Shown: positions 1 through 9,500 of the stretch, piece by piece
Numbering within the stretch: position 1 is the stretch's first letter
Layout of the letters: each line of letters begins with the position of its first letter
Source of the DNA: a virus
Strand: one strand, 5' to 3'
IMG/VR virus record: IMGVR_UViG_3300042541_002726
Coordinates: 1 to 22,417 of that record
Length of the DNA: 22,417 bases
Made by a program: the position numbers and the translations under genes
The notes under the pieces: generated by a model
Databases searched by the model: none
What the model was told of the DNA's origin: nothing
The model's input: the letters and a program-made list of their open reading frames with translations, nothing else

Positions 1-3000
1 TTACATCCGGTATACCCAAAGGTATCAACCAGCGAGAACCACATGTAGTAGTCGTTGACCTGATAGACACTGTTAATAACAATATCCGTTAGGTTCGGGG
101 TGACGTAATTCTGATTGCCAAACTGCGGAACAAACGACGGGCTGTTGTTATACCAGAGATATACTCCACTAATATCCACATCGGTCACTTGCGGTGTGAA
201 ACTATACGTAAATCCACCGTTGAAACCTACAAATCCAGAGGCCTGCGGCGGCTTGGGCGGCGGATTATTGATCTTCAGCTGGCCGCCAGTCGCGATGTTT
301 CCATAGACATCCATCGTGTCCACAAAGAAGTTGAATCCGCGCCGAGCTGGGCCACCGAGGCCAGTGTAGAGAAAGCCTGCTGGGAAAGCATAGCTGGAGT
401 TGTCGCGGCCAGAAATGATCACTGTCGGGCTCAGGTAGTTGGAGGTACCGTCAAATCCGCTAACACGAATCCGATAGCCAGTTACCAGATCATAGGCCGG
501 GCTACTGAACCCATCGCTATTCTTTTGGAAGTTCCACCCAAGCGTTGGATTTTGACCAACGAATCCGGTGTAAGCGCCGTTACTGGAAAATAGATAGTCG
601 TCAAAATTCTCAGTGATAAAAACACCAGACAGTGGTGGGGTGCGGCCAAAAGGATTGGTCGCCGGGACCGTGTAGCTCGCATTGATATACGAAGAGATTT
701 CTCCACCCAGACTTACAGCGGCCACATTGAACTCATAAGTGCCTACCTCGGCGGCCCAAGTCGTAAAGTTTGACGGCGTGACGTATTGATCTGTTGATGA
801 GGTCGCGTAGGCGCGGCCAGATACGACGTATTGCGAGAAATTCCTACCCTTGTCTGGCGTGTCGGTCCACGTCACATAGAGATTCTGATAGAACGTATTG
901 TCAGCTAGCGCGCCAGTCTGATAAGCAATATTTAGCGCGCTTGGCGGACGAATAGAGGTCGAATCTCCGTTATTGGGCGGATCATCAACGATAGTGTAGC
1001 CCGTAGAGATCAGGAAGTTGACCCCGGTGCTCGCCTGAAGACCCAAGACCTCAATTTTGCCCGGCTCGATCTCGGAAGTGGCCAAGCACGTGTAGAAAGA
1101 GGCGGTGTTGAAAATTCCAGTGTAGCCGCTCGCTGACAGAGTCCATGGACTGCCAATGTAAATACCAGAGTCAAACTGGCCCGCCATTCCAAGGCGCGTG
1201 TAGGTTCCGGGGGTGTCAATGACACGATACGTTTCAATCTGCGTCTGACGAATTGAGCTGATCTGGTTTGATCCTGTGACCGTCATTGGATCGGCCACGG
1301 CCTTTGGCGTGATTGCCGTGAGGGTGTATGTGACGCCAGCTTCTAGGGTCACCGGACGGTCCAGATCAACGAAACTGCGGCCCGTGCTAAACCCTGCGAT
1401 TCTTCCGCCTTGGCTCCTGTTGTTCCTGAAATTGTCGTAGACAGCGAAATTATCACCCGGCCTCAGATAAAGCCCTTCAAGAGAGGTCTGGAACGTGACC
1501 GTTTCGGTCAATAGACGCTCAGTTTGCAGGGTCCAAGTGCCAAGGCGATAAGCCTGACCGGGAGAAGAGCAGGCAAAGGCAGTGATATCCTTTTGGACAT
1601 AGCCATATCTCTGAATGCCCTCTACGTCTTCGATGTACTGGATGGCCTCGCGAAACCCATTGTTTGGGTCGCGCCATTTGACCATTGCAACGGTTGACCT
1701 AGTGTTCTTAGCCGTGTCCGAGTATGAGAATGATCCATTTACGACGTTTGCATTTGTGAAATCGTATACAGGATATTTCGTATCAGCTGATTGGCTCAGC
1801 TGGATTGTTCCATTGGCATAATACATCATGCCACGGAACGTGGAAGCGAGATTCAGAAGAACCGAATACGCTTGATCCGGCTGTTGAATAGCCACGTTGC
1901 ATGTGAAGCGTGGCTCCAGTCCGCCATCTCCATCATCGACCATTTCATCGCAGTATTGAGCGATTTGGTAGAGCGTCCATTTGTCTATCGACGCCGCCGA
2001 GATGTAGTCTCCAAGGCCATGGACGGGGTCCGTGACCATGTCGTAGAAGACCCATGCGGGATTATCGGTCCAAACGCCGGTGCGGAAATCACCGGTCCAG
2101 ATCGTTGGGTAGGACGCTGGGATGATGGTTGGAGTGATATCAGTGGAAAAGACTGTGAGTGGGACTGGCGACGCGGTCGCGGTCGCGTCCTCGCTAATGG
2201 TAAAGGACGGTTCGATCACCGCGCGATTTACAGACGTTATGTAGGTATTGGCCGGAATACCCACTCCGGTAACTTTCATTCCATACTCTACGCCCGTTGT
2301 GAAATACGCCAGATTATTTGGCTCCACACCGACCTGCTTGTTCCCAGCTATCAGGTTGCCGCCTATCGCAAACGTATTATATCCATAGTTATATTTTGTC
2401 GGGGTATAACCATTTGGGACGCTCAAAAGCATCCCCATCAGATCATATGAGCGCGTGGGAATAGACGAGAACTGATTCGATGCAATGCTAATCGCCGACA
2501 TGGCGCTGTTCGGATAGGCGTAGCCGTTCGCGGAGACTACCGAGATCGAATCCACAAAGATTGCATTCTGCGTGCGAGTTGACTGGATATCCTCGGAAAC
2601 GCGGCGAACTCTGATTCTCCATGAATAGCGGGATGACGGCGGAGTCGTCTTGGGCAACACGTAGGTCACCGTTTGGAGATATGCCGTTGTGCATTTTCCA
2701 TTGATTACGCTTACAGCATTGGCAGATGGGCCATCAGTAGGCGATTGTGCGACATAGGCCCCGTTGTTCAAGGAAATGTCTACCGCATAGGACAGCTCAA
2801 ACCCGTTCGTGTTGCCGTTGTTGTCCTGCGTGTATAGCGCAGGCACCCGGACTGTCATGCGGATAGAATCGGCGTCAGGATACGTGTCGGTGCTAATCGT
2901 GGTGACTACCGTTTTGTACGGGCCAGCACCAATAGGAGGATTAGAAATTAGGGTGTTGGACTGAAGGGGGATGGCGACCTCAACCTTCTGAAAACCGCTA

Positions 3001-3254
3001 ATGCCACTTTGGGACGCCGATCCCAGCATGTAGTCATAGAAAAACCCAGCACCCGACACATTGTAATTGTATGATCCATCCACATTTCTGATGGGTACAT
3101 CGTCAAAATAGATCGACATCAGCGGGTCCATGGGCAACGACGGATTCTTCTGCGCAAAGCCTGAGATTGGTCCTTCACACAGAAGGTCCAAGACTTTCAG
3201 CGTGCTATCCGAAAGCAGGGTGTTCGCGGCTTCTTGATTGACGGGTGCGGCCAT
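1..3254 (-). CDS. J: Central tail-tip / host specificity protein, lambda J-like (partial, runs off the window)
   Basis: Forms the centrally placed tip of a siphophage tail, which contacts the host receptor and DNA channel. The ATG is at 3252-3254 and the frame stays open to base 1, so at least 1084 codons are present and the C-terminus is missing; lambda J is about 1132 residues. The N-terminus contains LKVLDLLCEGPISGF, a hallmark of this family. Around residues 397-470 are NPAWVFYDMVTDPVHGLGDY, QYCDEMVDDGDGG, EPRFTCNV and LLNLASTFRGMMYY, the typical J core. From about residue 765 onward the sequence has fibronectin type III-like character (PPSALNIAYQTG, YVTWTDTPDKG, YEFNVAAVSLGG) and is probably a fiber stalk leading to the receptor-binding end outside the window. 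It starts 14 bases after the I-like gene. The start context is CAACC-ATG without a clear Shine-Dalgarno sequence. Family assignment is firm; receptor specificity cannot be read. Confidence 0.95.
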   Translation of the reverse strand, partial: MAAPVNQEAANTLLSDSTLKVLDLLCEGPISGFAQKNPSLPMDPLMSIYFDDVPIRNVDGSYNYNVSGAGFFYDYMLGSASQSGISGFQKVEVAIPLQSNTLISNPPIGAGPYKTVVTTISTDTYPDADSIRMTVRVPALYTQDNNGNTNGFELSYAVDISLNNGAYVAQSPTDGPSANAVSVINGKCTTAYLQTVTYVLPKTTPPSSRYSWRIRVRRVSEDIQSTRTQNAIFVDSISVVSANGYAYPNSAMSAISIASNQFSSIPTRSYDLMGMLLSVPNGYTPTKYNYGYNTFAIGGNLIAGNKQVGVEPNNLAYFTTGVEYGMKVTGVGIPANTYITSVNRAVIEPSFTISEDATATASPVPLTVFSTDITPTIIPASYPTIWTGDFRTGVWTDNPAWVFYDMVTDPVHGLGDYISAASIDKWTLYQIAQYCDEMVDDGDGGLEPRFTCNVAIQQPDQAYSVLLNLASTFRGMMYYANGTIQLSQSADTKYPVYDFTNANVVNGSFSYSDTAKNTRSTVAMVKWRDPNNGFREAIQYIEDVEGIQRYGYVQKDITAFACSSPGQAYRLGTWTLQTERLLTETVTFQTSLEGLYLRPGDNFAVYDNFRNNRSQGGRIAGFSTGRSFVDLDRPVTLEAGVTYTLTAITPKAVADPMTVTGSNQISSIRQTQIETYRVIDTPGTYTRLGMAGQFDSGIYIGSPWTLSASGYTGIFNTASFYTCLATSEIEPGKIEVLGLQASTGVNFLISTGYTIVDDPPNNGDSTSIRPPSALNIAYQTGALADNTFYQNLYVTWTDTPDKGRNFSQYVVSGRAYATSSTDQYVTPSNFTTWAAEVGTYEFNVAAVSLGGEISSYINASYTVPATNPFGRTPPLSGVFITENFDDYLFSSNGAYTGFVGQNPTLGWNFQKNSDGFSSPAYDLVTGYRIRVSGFDGTSNYLSPTVIISGRDNSSYAFPAGFLYTGLGGPARRGFNFFVDTMDVYGNIATGGQLKINNPPPKPPQASGFVGFNGGFTYSFTPQVTDVDISGVYLWYNNSPSFVPQFGNQNYVTPNLTDIVINSVYQVNDYYMWFSLVDTFGYTGC

Positions 3255-3268
3255 GGTTGCTTGATCTA

Positions 3269-3991
3269 TTAGTAATCGTGGGTACCCTGCTGATCGGGGT
3301 TCTGATCAAACGGGATTGGTTTATACTGATATCCGCCGCCCGGAAGCGCTTTTCTTTCATAGCGAATTACGCCTGCGCCGACTTGTATGCTTTGATCCTT
3401 GTTGTCGAAGGAGATTGAGACTGGCATTGGGGTTACCAAGGCGCGGCCATACACTAGACCAACAGCGCCTCCTTGGCTTATTGCCGATGCGTTGCCACCA
3501 AACAGATTTGAGCCTCTAGAATCGCCCTCGGCGTTATTATTGAAGTTGGGGGTAGGCGTAAGCATTTGGGTGATGCCTCCGATTGCCAACGAAGCGGCGG
3601 CTGTTGCCGCCATAGTGCCCCAAAGCGTGAGCGCTCCTTTTACCATAAAAATTCCAGTTGGAGCTGAAACAATAAGAATCGCTATTGCCACTGCGGCTAA
3701 AATTTTGCCAACTCCACTATTTTTACCTTTGGCTGTTGGAGTCACATATATTGTTGATCCACCGCTTCTGTTATGAATCTCTTCTTCGCTGATCAGAGAT
3801 TCTTTATTACCAATTCCGATTTTGTAAAATTTGCTCTTGCCCTGTTTGAATAAATACGCTATCAGTTTACCCTTTAGATTTACATCAATAGCGCGAATCG
3901 CCTCAGCTGGACTAGACACCATGAGTTCCCATTTCTTGCCAAACAACTGGCCAAGCTTGCCCCCGAGATGAATTGTAGTGAGTCCTTCCAT
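3269..3991 (-). CDS. I: Tail assembly protein, lambda I-like
   Basis: 240 residues. In lambda, I acts in assembly of the tail-tip initiator complex with K, L and J; the same role is inferred here. Recognition rests on LGGKLGQLFGKKWELMVSSP at residues 9-28, a hydrophobic middle with two stretches at about 97-111 and 126-143 ending in IGGITQMLTP, and the C-terminal GGAVGLVYGRALV at about 174-186, all typical of the family. Size is close to lambda I (223). Position between K-like and J-like genes agrees. An AGGA at 4002-4005, ten bases before the ATG, is a usable if slightly distant ribosome binding site. A candidate promoter element ends 33 bases upstream, inside the end of the K-like gene. The hydrophobic segments could mean membrane contact during assembly or simply a buried core. 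Confidence 0.9.
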   Translation of the reverse strand: MEGLTTIHLGGKLGQLFGKKWELMVSSPAEAIRAIDVNLKGKLIAYLFKQGKSKFYKIGIGNKESLISEEEIHNRSGGSTIYVTPTAKGKNSGVGKILAAVAIAILIVSAPTGIFMVKGALTLWGTMAATAAASLAIGGITQMLTPTPNFNNNAEGDSRGSNLFGGNASAISQGGAVGLVYGRALVTPMPVSISFDNKDQSIQVGAGVIRYERKALPGGGYQYKPIPFDQNPDQQGTHDY

Positions 3992-4001
3992 TGTAATTGG
4001 T

Positions 4002-4005
4002 TCCT
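4002..4005 (-). promoter_or_regulatory. I: Ribosome binding site of the I-like gene
   Basis: AGGA on the minus strand, ten bases before the ATG at 3989-3991, within GGAAAGGAACC. One of the few recognisable Shine-Dalgarno sequences in the window. Confidence 0.5.
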
Positions 4006-4021
4006 TTCCGCCTTGCTGACT

Positions 4022-4762
4022 TTAGGAGTTACACGTATTTTGGGCCGATTTCACCAGAGATTTGTGGCGAAACACAGAGATTAGACGAGAGAGCCACCGA
4101 TCCGTCAGAGGTTCCCAGCGCGATAGACCATTGATTGGGTGATGAACAAATCGATTGCCACTGCCAACAATGCCAAAGTGCTGGGGCAGCGCTCTGTCCG
4201 TTTTGAACACTAGAACATCATCGATCTGGACATTTTCTACAGGGATCAACGCAAAACCCTCGTTCTCATAGGAATGTGCGATAACACCGACCTCTTCATG
4301 AGACATGGACTCATCGCGGTCGTAGTCCCCCAAATAAATCCCATGAGTCGCCCTGAAGTAATTGCGCACCAACCCATAACAGTCATCAAACCCTACACAC
4401 CAAGGCCGCGCTAGAAAGGTCGATTCACTAGACTTTGGGATGTATTCGTGCCAAGAATCCGTGGCGGTGTCATACAAGTAGAAGGGTATCATCATTTCCT
4501 CTGCGCACTCCAGATCGGCTGGGGAGAACCCGGGCGACATAACAGGGTGAGAGTGAAAAACTGCCAGCCCGTGACCAAGCCCCTCGGCGAGAATCATATC
4601 GTCCATGGAAATCTCAAACTCCTCCTTGGGGTTCTCCGCTACATTTTTGCATGGAAGAATGGCGGGATTTCCAATCCAGTCTCGATAAATGAGCGCGCAG
4701 ACCTCATTCTCGGGGTCTAGCCGCGCCAAATCGATGAGCTGTTTTTTAATGCCGGTATGCAC
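4022..4762 (-). CDS. K: Tail-tip protein with JAB/MPN and NlpC/P60 domains, lambda K-like
   Basis: 246 residues. K-family proteins join a JAB1/MPN metalloprotease-like domain with an NlpC/P60 cysteine peptidase-like domain and act at the tail tip, with a possible role in cell wall cleavage. Both catalytic sets look intact. In the first half, E20 and the H70-x-H72-x7-S80-x2-D83 pattern (in HSHPVMSPGFSPAD) match the zinc-binding JAMM motif. In the second half, DDCYGLVRNYF gives the nucleophile C128, QHFGIV gives H195, and a later polar candidate lies in FVHHP (H207/H208). The start is GTG at 4760-4762: only the codon TCT separates it from the TGA of the L-like gene, in the same frame, so no longer version is possible. 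No good Shine-Dalgarno sequence is visible, so translational coupling to L is likely. Confidence 0.93.
   Translation of the reverse strand: MHTGIKKQLIDLARLDPENEVCALIYRDWIGNPAILPCKNVAENPKEEFEISMDDMILAEGLGHGLAVFHSHPVMSPGFSPADLECAEEMMIPFYLYDTATDSWHEYIPKSSESTFLARPWCVGFDDCYGLVRNYFRATHGIYLGDYDRDESMSHEEVGVIAHSYENEGFALIPVENVQIDDVLVFKTDRALPQHFGIVGSGNRFVHHPINGLSRWEPLTDRWLSRLISVFRHKSLVKSAQNTCNS
4025..4055 (-). promoter_or_regulatory. CGTGTAA-type element inside the end of the K-like gene, before I
   Basis: The minus strand reads GGTGAAA (4049-4055), 13 bases, then CGTGTAACTCC (4025-4035), 33 bases before the I-like ATG. The sequence also encodes the last residues of K (NTCNS), so chance is harder to rule out. 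It shares GAAATCGGC with the element before the tape measure gene. Confidence 0.4.
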
Positions 4763-4765
4763 AGA

Positions 4766-5674
4766 TCAGGTTGTAATCCAATCGGCTCGGGCAGTCCCCG
4801 GAAAGGCGGCGATTCTTAGGGATCTGCCCGGGAATCTCAAGGTGCATCCAGAGCATGTCTTTGGGCAGGCATCTGCGACCCATGCACCGGGATTTCCAAC
4901 CGGGCTGACTCCCACTGTTCCGTTATTCCGACAAACGTAGTAGATTTTGATACCAGACAATTGAGGGAGAGACGAATAGACGAATACCGCATTGCCTTTC
5001 GCGTAAGTGGTTGCGGCATTGTAGGCTCCTTGATCGGTTACCGTCATTCCGTAATAGCTCGCAAAAGTTCGATTTGCACTGTCGGCGACTGGAAGACCGG
5101 CATACCCGCATGTGCGCGTATCTCTGTATTTCCACGGGGCAGCGCACACATTGGAGATAATTTGCCGTCGTGGCAATTTGACATTCTGCAACTCCAAAGG
5201 GCTGGACAGCTCCCACTGTACATACTCCTGATTCTCAGACACCTTGCGATTAACCACCCACGGCTCATCAGGGTAGGCCGCCGTAGGGTCTGGGCTATAT
5301 GGAGAGATCGATCCCGGGAAATTGACCGCATCAATGAACCTTGCAAAAACCCTACGGCGAGTCAGTAGCGCGCCAGTCAAATCATCGTTTTGCAGGAGAA
5401 GCGCCGATATAAACCCATTGATGTTTGAAGCCGTAAGCTTTGGACGCGGAAGCGTGCCTTTTCCATCGTAAGCAGATTCGGTCATTTCGATAGGGAATGG
5501 CGTATAGGTGATCCCATTGAAAACGATGGGTTTCAAATTCCCGTTTGTGGCCGAACAGAAATAGAAGATTGAGGACATCCCAATGTTGGTTCCATTGAGA
5601 ATAAACAGGTCCAACAGCGCAGAAGGTGCGAATTTTGTCTGTTCTGCGAGAACTGTTTGCGGTGTATTGGCCAT
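4766..5674 (-). CDS. L: Minor tail protein, lambda L-like (Fe-S tail-tip protein) with a CBM-like insertion
   Basis: 302 residues against about 232 in lambda. L is a tail-tip component, and lambda gpL is known to coordinate an iron-sulfur cluster through four cysteines. Family signatures are KLPRRQIISNVCAAPWKYRD with C177, TCGYAG with C189, then CPKTCSGCTLRFP with C270, C274 and C277, and the C-terminal FPG. The four ligands are probably C177, C189, C270 and C277. Between the cysteine pairs, residues about 195-268 form an insertion that resembles a small carbohydrate-binding module (CBM5/12 style): YNAATTYAKGNAVFV, then IKIYYVCRNNGTVGVSP, then GAWVAD. The start ATG at 5672-5674 has ACACC before it and no Shine-Dalgarno sequence. 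It lies five bases after the M-like gene, in the lambda order M-L-K-I-J. Confidence 0.92.
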   Translation of the reverse strand: MANTPQTVLAEQTKFAPSALLDLFILNGTNIGMSSIFYFCSATNGNLKPIVFNGITYTPFPIEMTESAYDGKGTLPRPKLTASNINGFISALLLQNDDLTGALLTRRRVFARFIDAVNFPGSISPYSPDPTAAYPDEPWVVNRKVSENQEYVQWELSSPLELQNVKLPRRQIISNVCAAPWKYRDTRTCGYAGLPVADSANRTFASYYGMTVTDQGAYNAATTYAKGNAVFVYSSLPQLSGIKIYYVCRNNGTVGVSPVGNPGAWVADACPKTCSGCTLRFPGRSLRIAAFPGTARADWITT

Positions 5675-5679
5675 GGTGT

Positions 5680-6432
5680 TTAGAGGTCAAACACGCGGTT
5701 GAGAGTGACGCTGTACGACACAAGCCCAAATGAGTCTGATGTGTAGCTGATGGTTGGGGCTACATATTTCGCATTAGGATTTGTCGCCAAACTAGAGACT
5801 GGAAAAAGAACCTCGAAGGCATAGGCTCCCGCCATGTTCTGAATGAAATTCGTCGCCGCCCGAACCTCCTTGTTTCGTCGGGAGGTGTAGACAAAATTGT
5901 AATTCTGGTTGTATGAATTTATGCCATTCGGTGATCTTTGAGAGTATCCGTCTCCGAGTTGAGCCGTGATCGTATTGTTGTTCACGTCAGACTTTGTCTG
6001 ATAGGCGGGAATAAACGCGAATCCTGTGGTCCAGCTGGGATTCAGTCGCCCGGAAATCGCGCCAATCGTGGCAGCGGTAATGTCCTCCGGCCAGCCGGGA
6101 CTCGTGTAGGAGACAAATCCCTGCCCAGCATCCGTGATCATTCCCGTGTAGTTCAGCGAGCTATTAAACAGCCCGGTCACATAAATGATTGAGCCGGGAT
6201 AGAACGTGGGATTGGAGCCTTGGGTGAAGCTGAGAGTAGCTGTGTCATCGGTGCGTGACCAGCCCGTGACTGGGATGTTGAAACGACCGGTCGGGGTCAC
6301 GCCCACATTTCCATCTCTCAGGCTGTAGTAATACGTCAGGTCTGTGGCCCTAACGCCATCGCCCTGCACCACATCCCACTTGCTGAATGTCACGCTCGCG
6401 TTATACGGAGGAAAGTAGTATTGGGAAGGCAT
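5680..6432 (-). CDS. M: Minor tail protein, lambda M-like, with an N-terminal extension
   Basis: 250 residues against about 109 in lambda M, a small protein of the tail-tip initiator complex. The C-terminal half carries the family signature LGDGYSQRSPNGINSYNQNY followed by TNFIQNMAGAYAFEVLFP and a final beta-rich stretch ending SYSVTLNRVFDL. The N-terminal ~150 residues are extra. They begin with PYNASVTFSKWDVV and contain YYYSLRDGNVGVTPTGRF, which resembles the inserted module of the neighbouring L-like protein. The following part (YPGSIIYVTGLFNSSLNYTG) looks like a beta-rich adhesive domain, function unknown. It is the first gene after the tape measure gene, with 76 bases between them holding a possible promoter. 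Start context is CTGCC-ATG, no Shine-Dalgarno sequence seen. Confidence 0.85.
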   Translation of the reverse strand: MPSQYYFPPYNASVTFSKWDVVQGDGVRATDLTYYYSLRDGNVGVTPTGRFNIPVTGWSRTDDTATLSFTQGSNPTFYPGSIIYVTGLFNSSLNYTGMITDAGQGFVSYTSPGWPEDITAATIGAISGRLNPSWTTGFAFIPAYQTKSDVNNNTITAQLGDGYSQRSPNGINSYNQNYNFVYTSRRNKEVRAATNFIQNMAGAYAFEVLFPVSSLATNPNAKYVAPTISYTSDSFGLVSYSVTLNRVFDL

Positions 6433-6453
6433 GGCAGTCGGGCTAAGGTTTAG

Positions 6454-6481
6454 ATGATTACTGTTTTATGGGATTTGTCAA
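6454..6481 (-). promoter_or_regulatory. Possible sigma70-like promoter before the M-like gene
   Basis: In the 76-base gap after the tape measure gene, the minus strand reads TTGACA (6476-6481), 16 bases, then AATCAT (6454-6459), a perfect -35 with a 4-of-6 -10. It overlaps a small inverted repeat, GGATTT/AAATCC (6471-6476 and 6485-6490), without a T tract. The -10 is weak, and read-through from upstream may suffice, so this is tentative. It also contains AAATCCC, which appears in the CGTGTAA-type element before the tape measure gene. Confidence 0.3.
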
Positions 6482-6508
6482 GCTAAATCCAAAGATTGAA
6501 ACTCATTC

Positions 6509-9500
6509 TCATCGCCCCTGAACAAAACGGTTCTTCTGCGCGAAGAATCCGTCAGAACGAGACTGGTTCACGAGTTCCTGCTGCACAATCCCTTGAACCT
6601 GTTTTTGGAGCTTCATCGCAAAGTCTGGGCCGAAGCCGCCTTGACCATCTTTCTTGTCAGAAGATGCGGACGCTGAAGAGGTTCCGTTGTTATTAATCTC
6701 GATCTTTACGTTGACATTGGACGAGCCGCCGCCACCGCTGGAGCTGGTCATGGGCTTTGCCATTTCCACAGAATCACCGCCATCAACCATTCCACCGTCT
6801 GCAAAAAGACGAGGGGCTTGAAAGTCTACTCCGCCGCCGCCAGTAACCATGCCGCCGCCAGCAAAAAGACGAGGAGACTGGAAATTCATTTCTCTAGCGC
6901 CTGCAACCATGCCGCCATCGGCGAAAAGACGAGGGGGCTGCAAATTCATTCCGCCGCCGCTGGTGACCATGCCGCCAGCCGCAAAAAGGCGAGGTGATTG
7001 GAAATTTGCTTCTTCGCCGCTAGAAACTGTGCCGCCATTGGCGAAAAGACGGGGAGATTGGAAGTCGGTTTTTCCACCGCTGGAAACCATACCACCGTTC
7101 GCGAAAAGGCGAGGAGACTGGAAATTCATTTTTCCAGCATTGGAAACTATGCCTCCATCCGCAAAAAGACGCGGAGACTGGAGATCCATCTTTTCAGAAG
7201 CGGTGGCCATGCCGCCGTTTGCGAAAAGACGAGGAGACTGGAAGTCTACTTTACCACCATTCGCAAAAAGACGCGGAGACTGAAAGTCCACATTCTCTCT
7301 ATTCGCGAAAGCAATGGAGGGTCGTGGGTCAACCTTTTCGTTAGTGACAAAGGCGAGAGGAGATTGAAAAGCAGGTTTTCCGCTATTGGTCAAAACGCGT
7401 GGAGACTGGAAGCCTGTTTTTCCAGTGTCTGCAAAAATGCGCGGAGACTGGAAGTTTACTTTGCTACCATCGATAGGAGGAAGGGAAGGCCGTGTGTCAA
7501 CTGCTTCGTTATCTGCAAAAAGACGTGAAGACTGAGGAGCCACTTTCCCGCCATTCTCAAAAAGAGCCGGAGATTCAAAATCGACCATCCCACCATTCGC
7601 GTACATTCTACGGGTGGGCGGGAGCACATACCCCATTTGATTGGAGCCGCCATTGGGATTCGCGCTGAGCCAAGGGAAAAGGCCAGAGGGCGGGGTCATT
7701 CCGCGCTGTTCCGTCTCAAGTCTCACGCGATTAGCGCTGATCTCTGTCGCGTTCATCGGCGTGAACTTCGGATCTTTTGGAGCCAGCATGGAGGAGACTC
7801 CGCCGAGCAGAGCGGAAGCGCCCAGACCAAAGGCGGCCTGTTTCCACATTGGCATAGGAGCTTTTGATGCTACAGCTGAAGGATTCGCGCCTCCTCCCTC
7901 CCATGATTCGTATCCCGATGGGGCCTGCGATGAGCCTCCAACAGAGGGGCTTGCAGCAGAGGGACTAAACTGGAACATTCCAGCTCCCGCATCGCTCTTG
8001 AACATGCTGCCCGTCTGAGAATAGTTCTGGGCCAGCCCGCCGCCGATTCCACCGATAATGGCTCCTGCGATTGCGCCCTTCTTGCCGCCAGTTGCGTAGC
8101 CGAGAGCCCCGCCCATGACCGCGCCCATGAGAAGGCCGCCGAAGAATCGGTGTTGAACCTTCCCGTTGACCAGAGAATCGAGGTAGTCAGGTCCCAGTTT
8201 GCCTACGGCAGATTTCTTGATGATGAAGGAGCCCGGGGCAAGGCGCGCCGGGACATCGTCTTTAACGCCCGAGCCGCCACGGACCATGCCGCCGTCGGCG
8301 TATTTATTCAGGCGGTGAAGGGTGTCGTACCCAATGGACTTCGCGGCTTTCGGCCCAATGTAGTATTCTCCGCCGGTAAGCATCGCGGGGACTTTGCCGC
8401 CCATAGCGAAGGGAATAGGGCCGCCGTTAGCGCGGCCAACTGGAGCGGCGGTTCCAATCCCTACACCTGTAGCGCCAGTCATCGCTCCGAACATCGACCC
8501 CAAAATCCCTTGGATCGCTTGGCTGGCGAACATGCGGGATGCGTCGTTTAGAACCGAAACCGCAAAAGAGCGGAAAGCGTCTTTGCCGGATTTTGCACCA
8601 GTCACAAAGTCGCCGAACGCACCGGAGAGGTTGGCCGATAGAGATTGCCCGAGGCTAGCGCCGAGTTCGGACAAATCGTTCATGTCCTTCTTCATTTTTA
8701 CGAAGACGGAGCTGAACCCGCCCGAAAGAGATCCCATGAAGTCGCCGCCTTGCCCCTTCAGTTTGGCCTCTCTGAATTCGGCACCACCAAGCATGTCGCC
8801 AGAAATCAAACTGGACTCTTCAGGGTTTTTTGACCGGGCAAGGCGACGAATCGCCTCGATATTCGTGATTTCGCTTTTGCGGGATGTTGAAAGCTGCGTG
8901 CCAAGGATATCTTTTTCAAATGCTCCGACGCTGCCACCCGCCTGATAGCGAGCCCCAACCTTCGCCAGCTCCAGCGCTGTTTCTAGAGATCTGATGATAT
9001 CGGGCGTATCGTTTCTCGCTTCCGCTCTTTTCAGCGCGTCTTCGAGATTCGTAACCGCACTCCCATACGACTCGGTCGCCGCAGCTCTCATTCCAGTTCT
9101 GATGTATTCATCACTCAGGCTCTTGGTATTGGCATCCACCGCTCTTTTCTGCTCTTCAGCCGTCTTGTTTGCGGCTTCTAATGCTCGCTTTGTGCTGAGC
9201 AGCGCGTCGATCATTTCTTTATTGGCCGTGGAACCATACCCTTTGGACTCTAGCAGTTTGGGGTCGGTCAGTATTTCAAGAAGATCGTTGATCCCACTTG
9301 CATCCGAAATGCTTTCCACGTCTTTCACGAAAGATCCTGAAACCCCCTTGTCTTTGGCAAGACCAATCAGTGATCCCTGTGCTCCTGTGAGCAAAGAACT
9401 TCTCTTCATCTCCAGCTCGCTCGAAATAGACTTCCTCAAATACTCTCCCTGCATCTCAATCTTTTTGGGCTCAGACAGATTCTCTCTAGACATAGCGATC

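Noticed and set aside
6849-7283. Plus-strand open frames of repetitive, Arg/Lys-rich sequence over the tape measure repeat array
   Set aside because: They are antisense shadows of the in-frame minus-strand repeat; periodic open frames follow from the 60-bp and 42-bp units being multiples of three. No ribosome binding site or separate coding sign.
8020-8150. Glycine-rich segment of the tape measure as a separate holin-like gene
   Set aside because: It is in the middle of the continuous tape measure frame. Glycine-rich hydrophobic segments are common in tape measure proteins and likely serve membrane passage.
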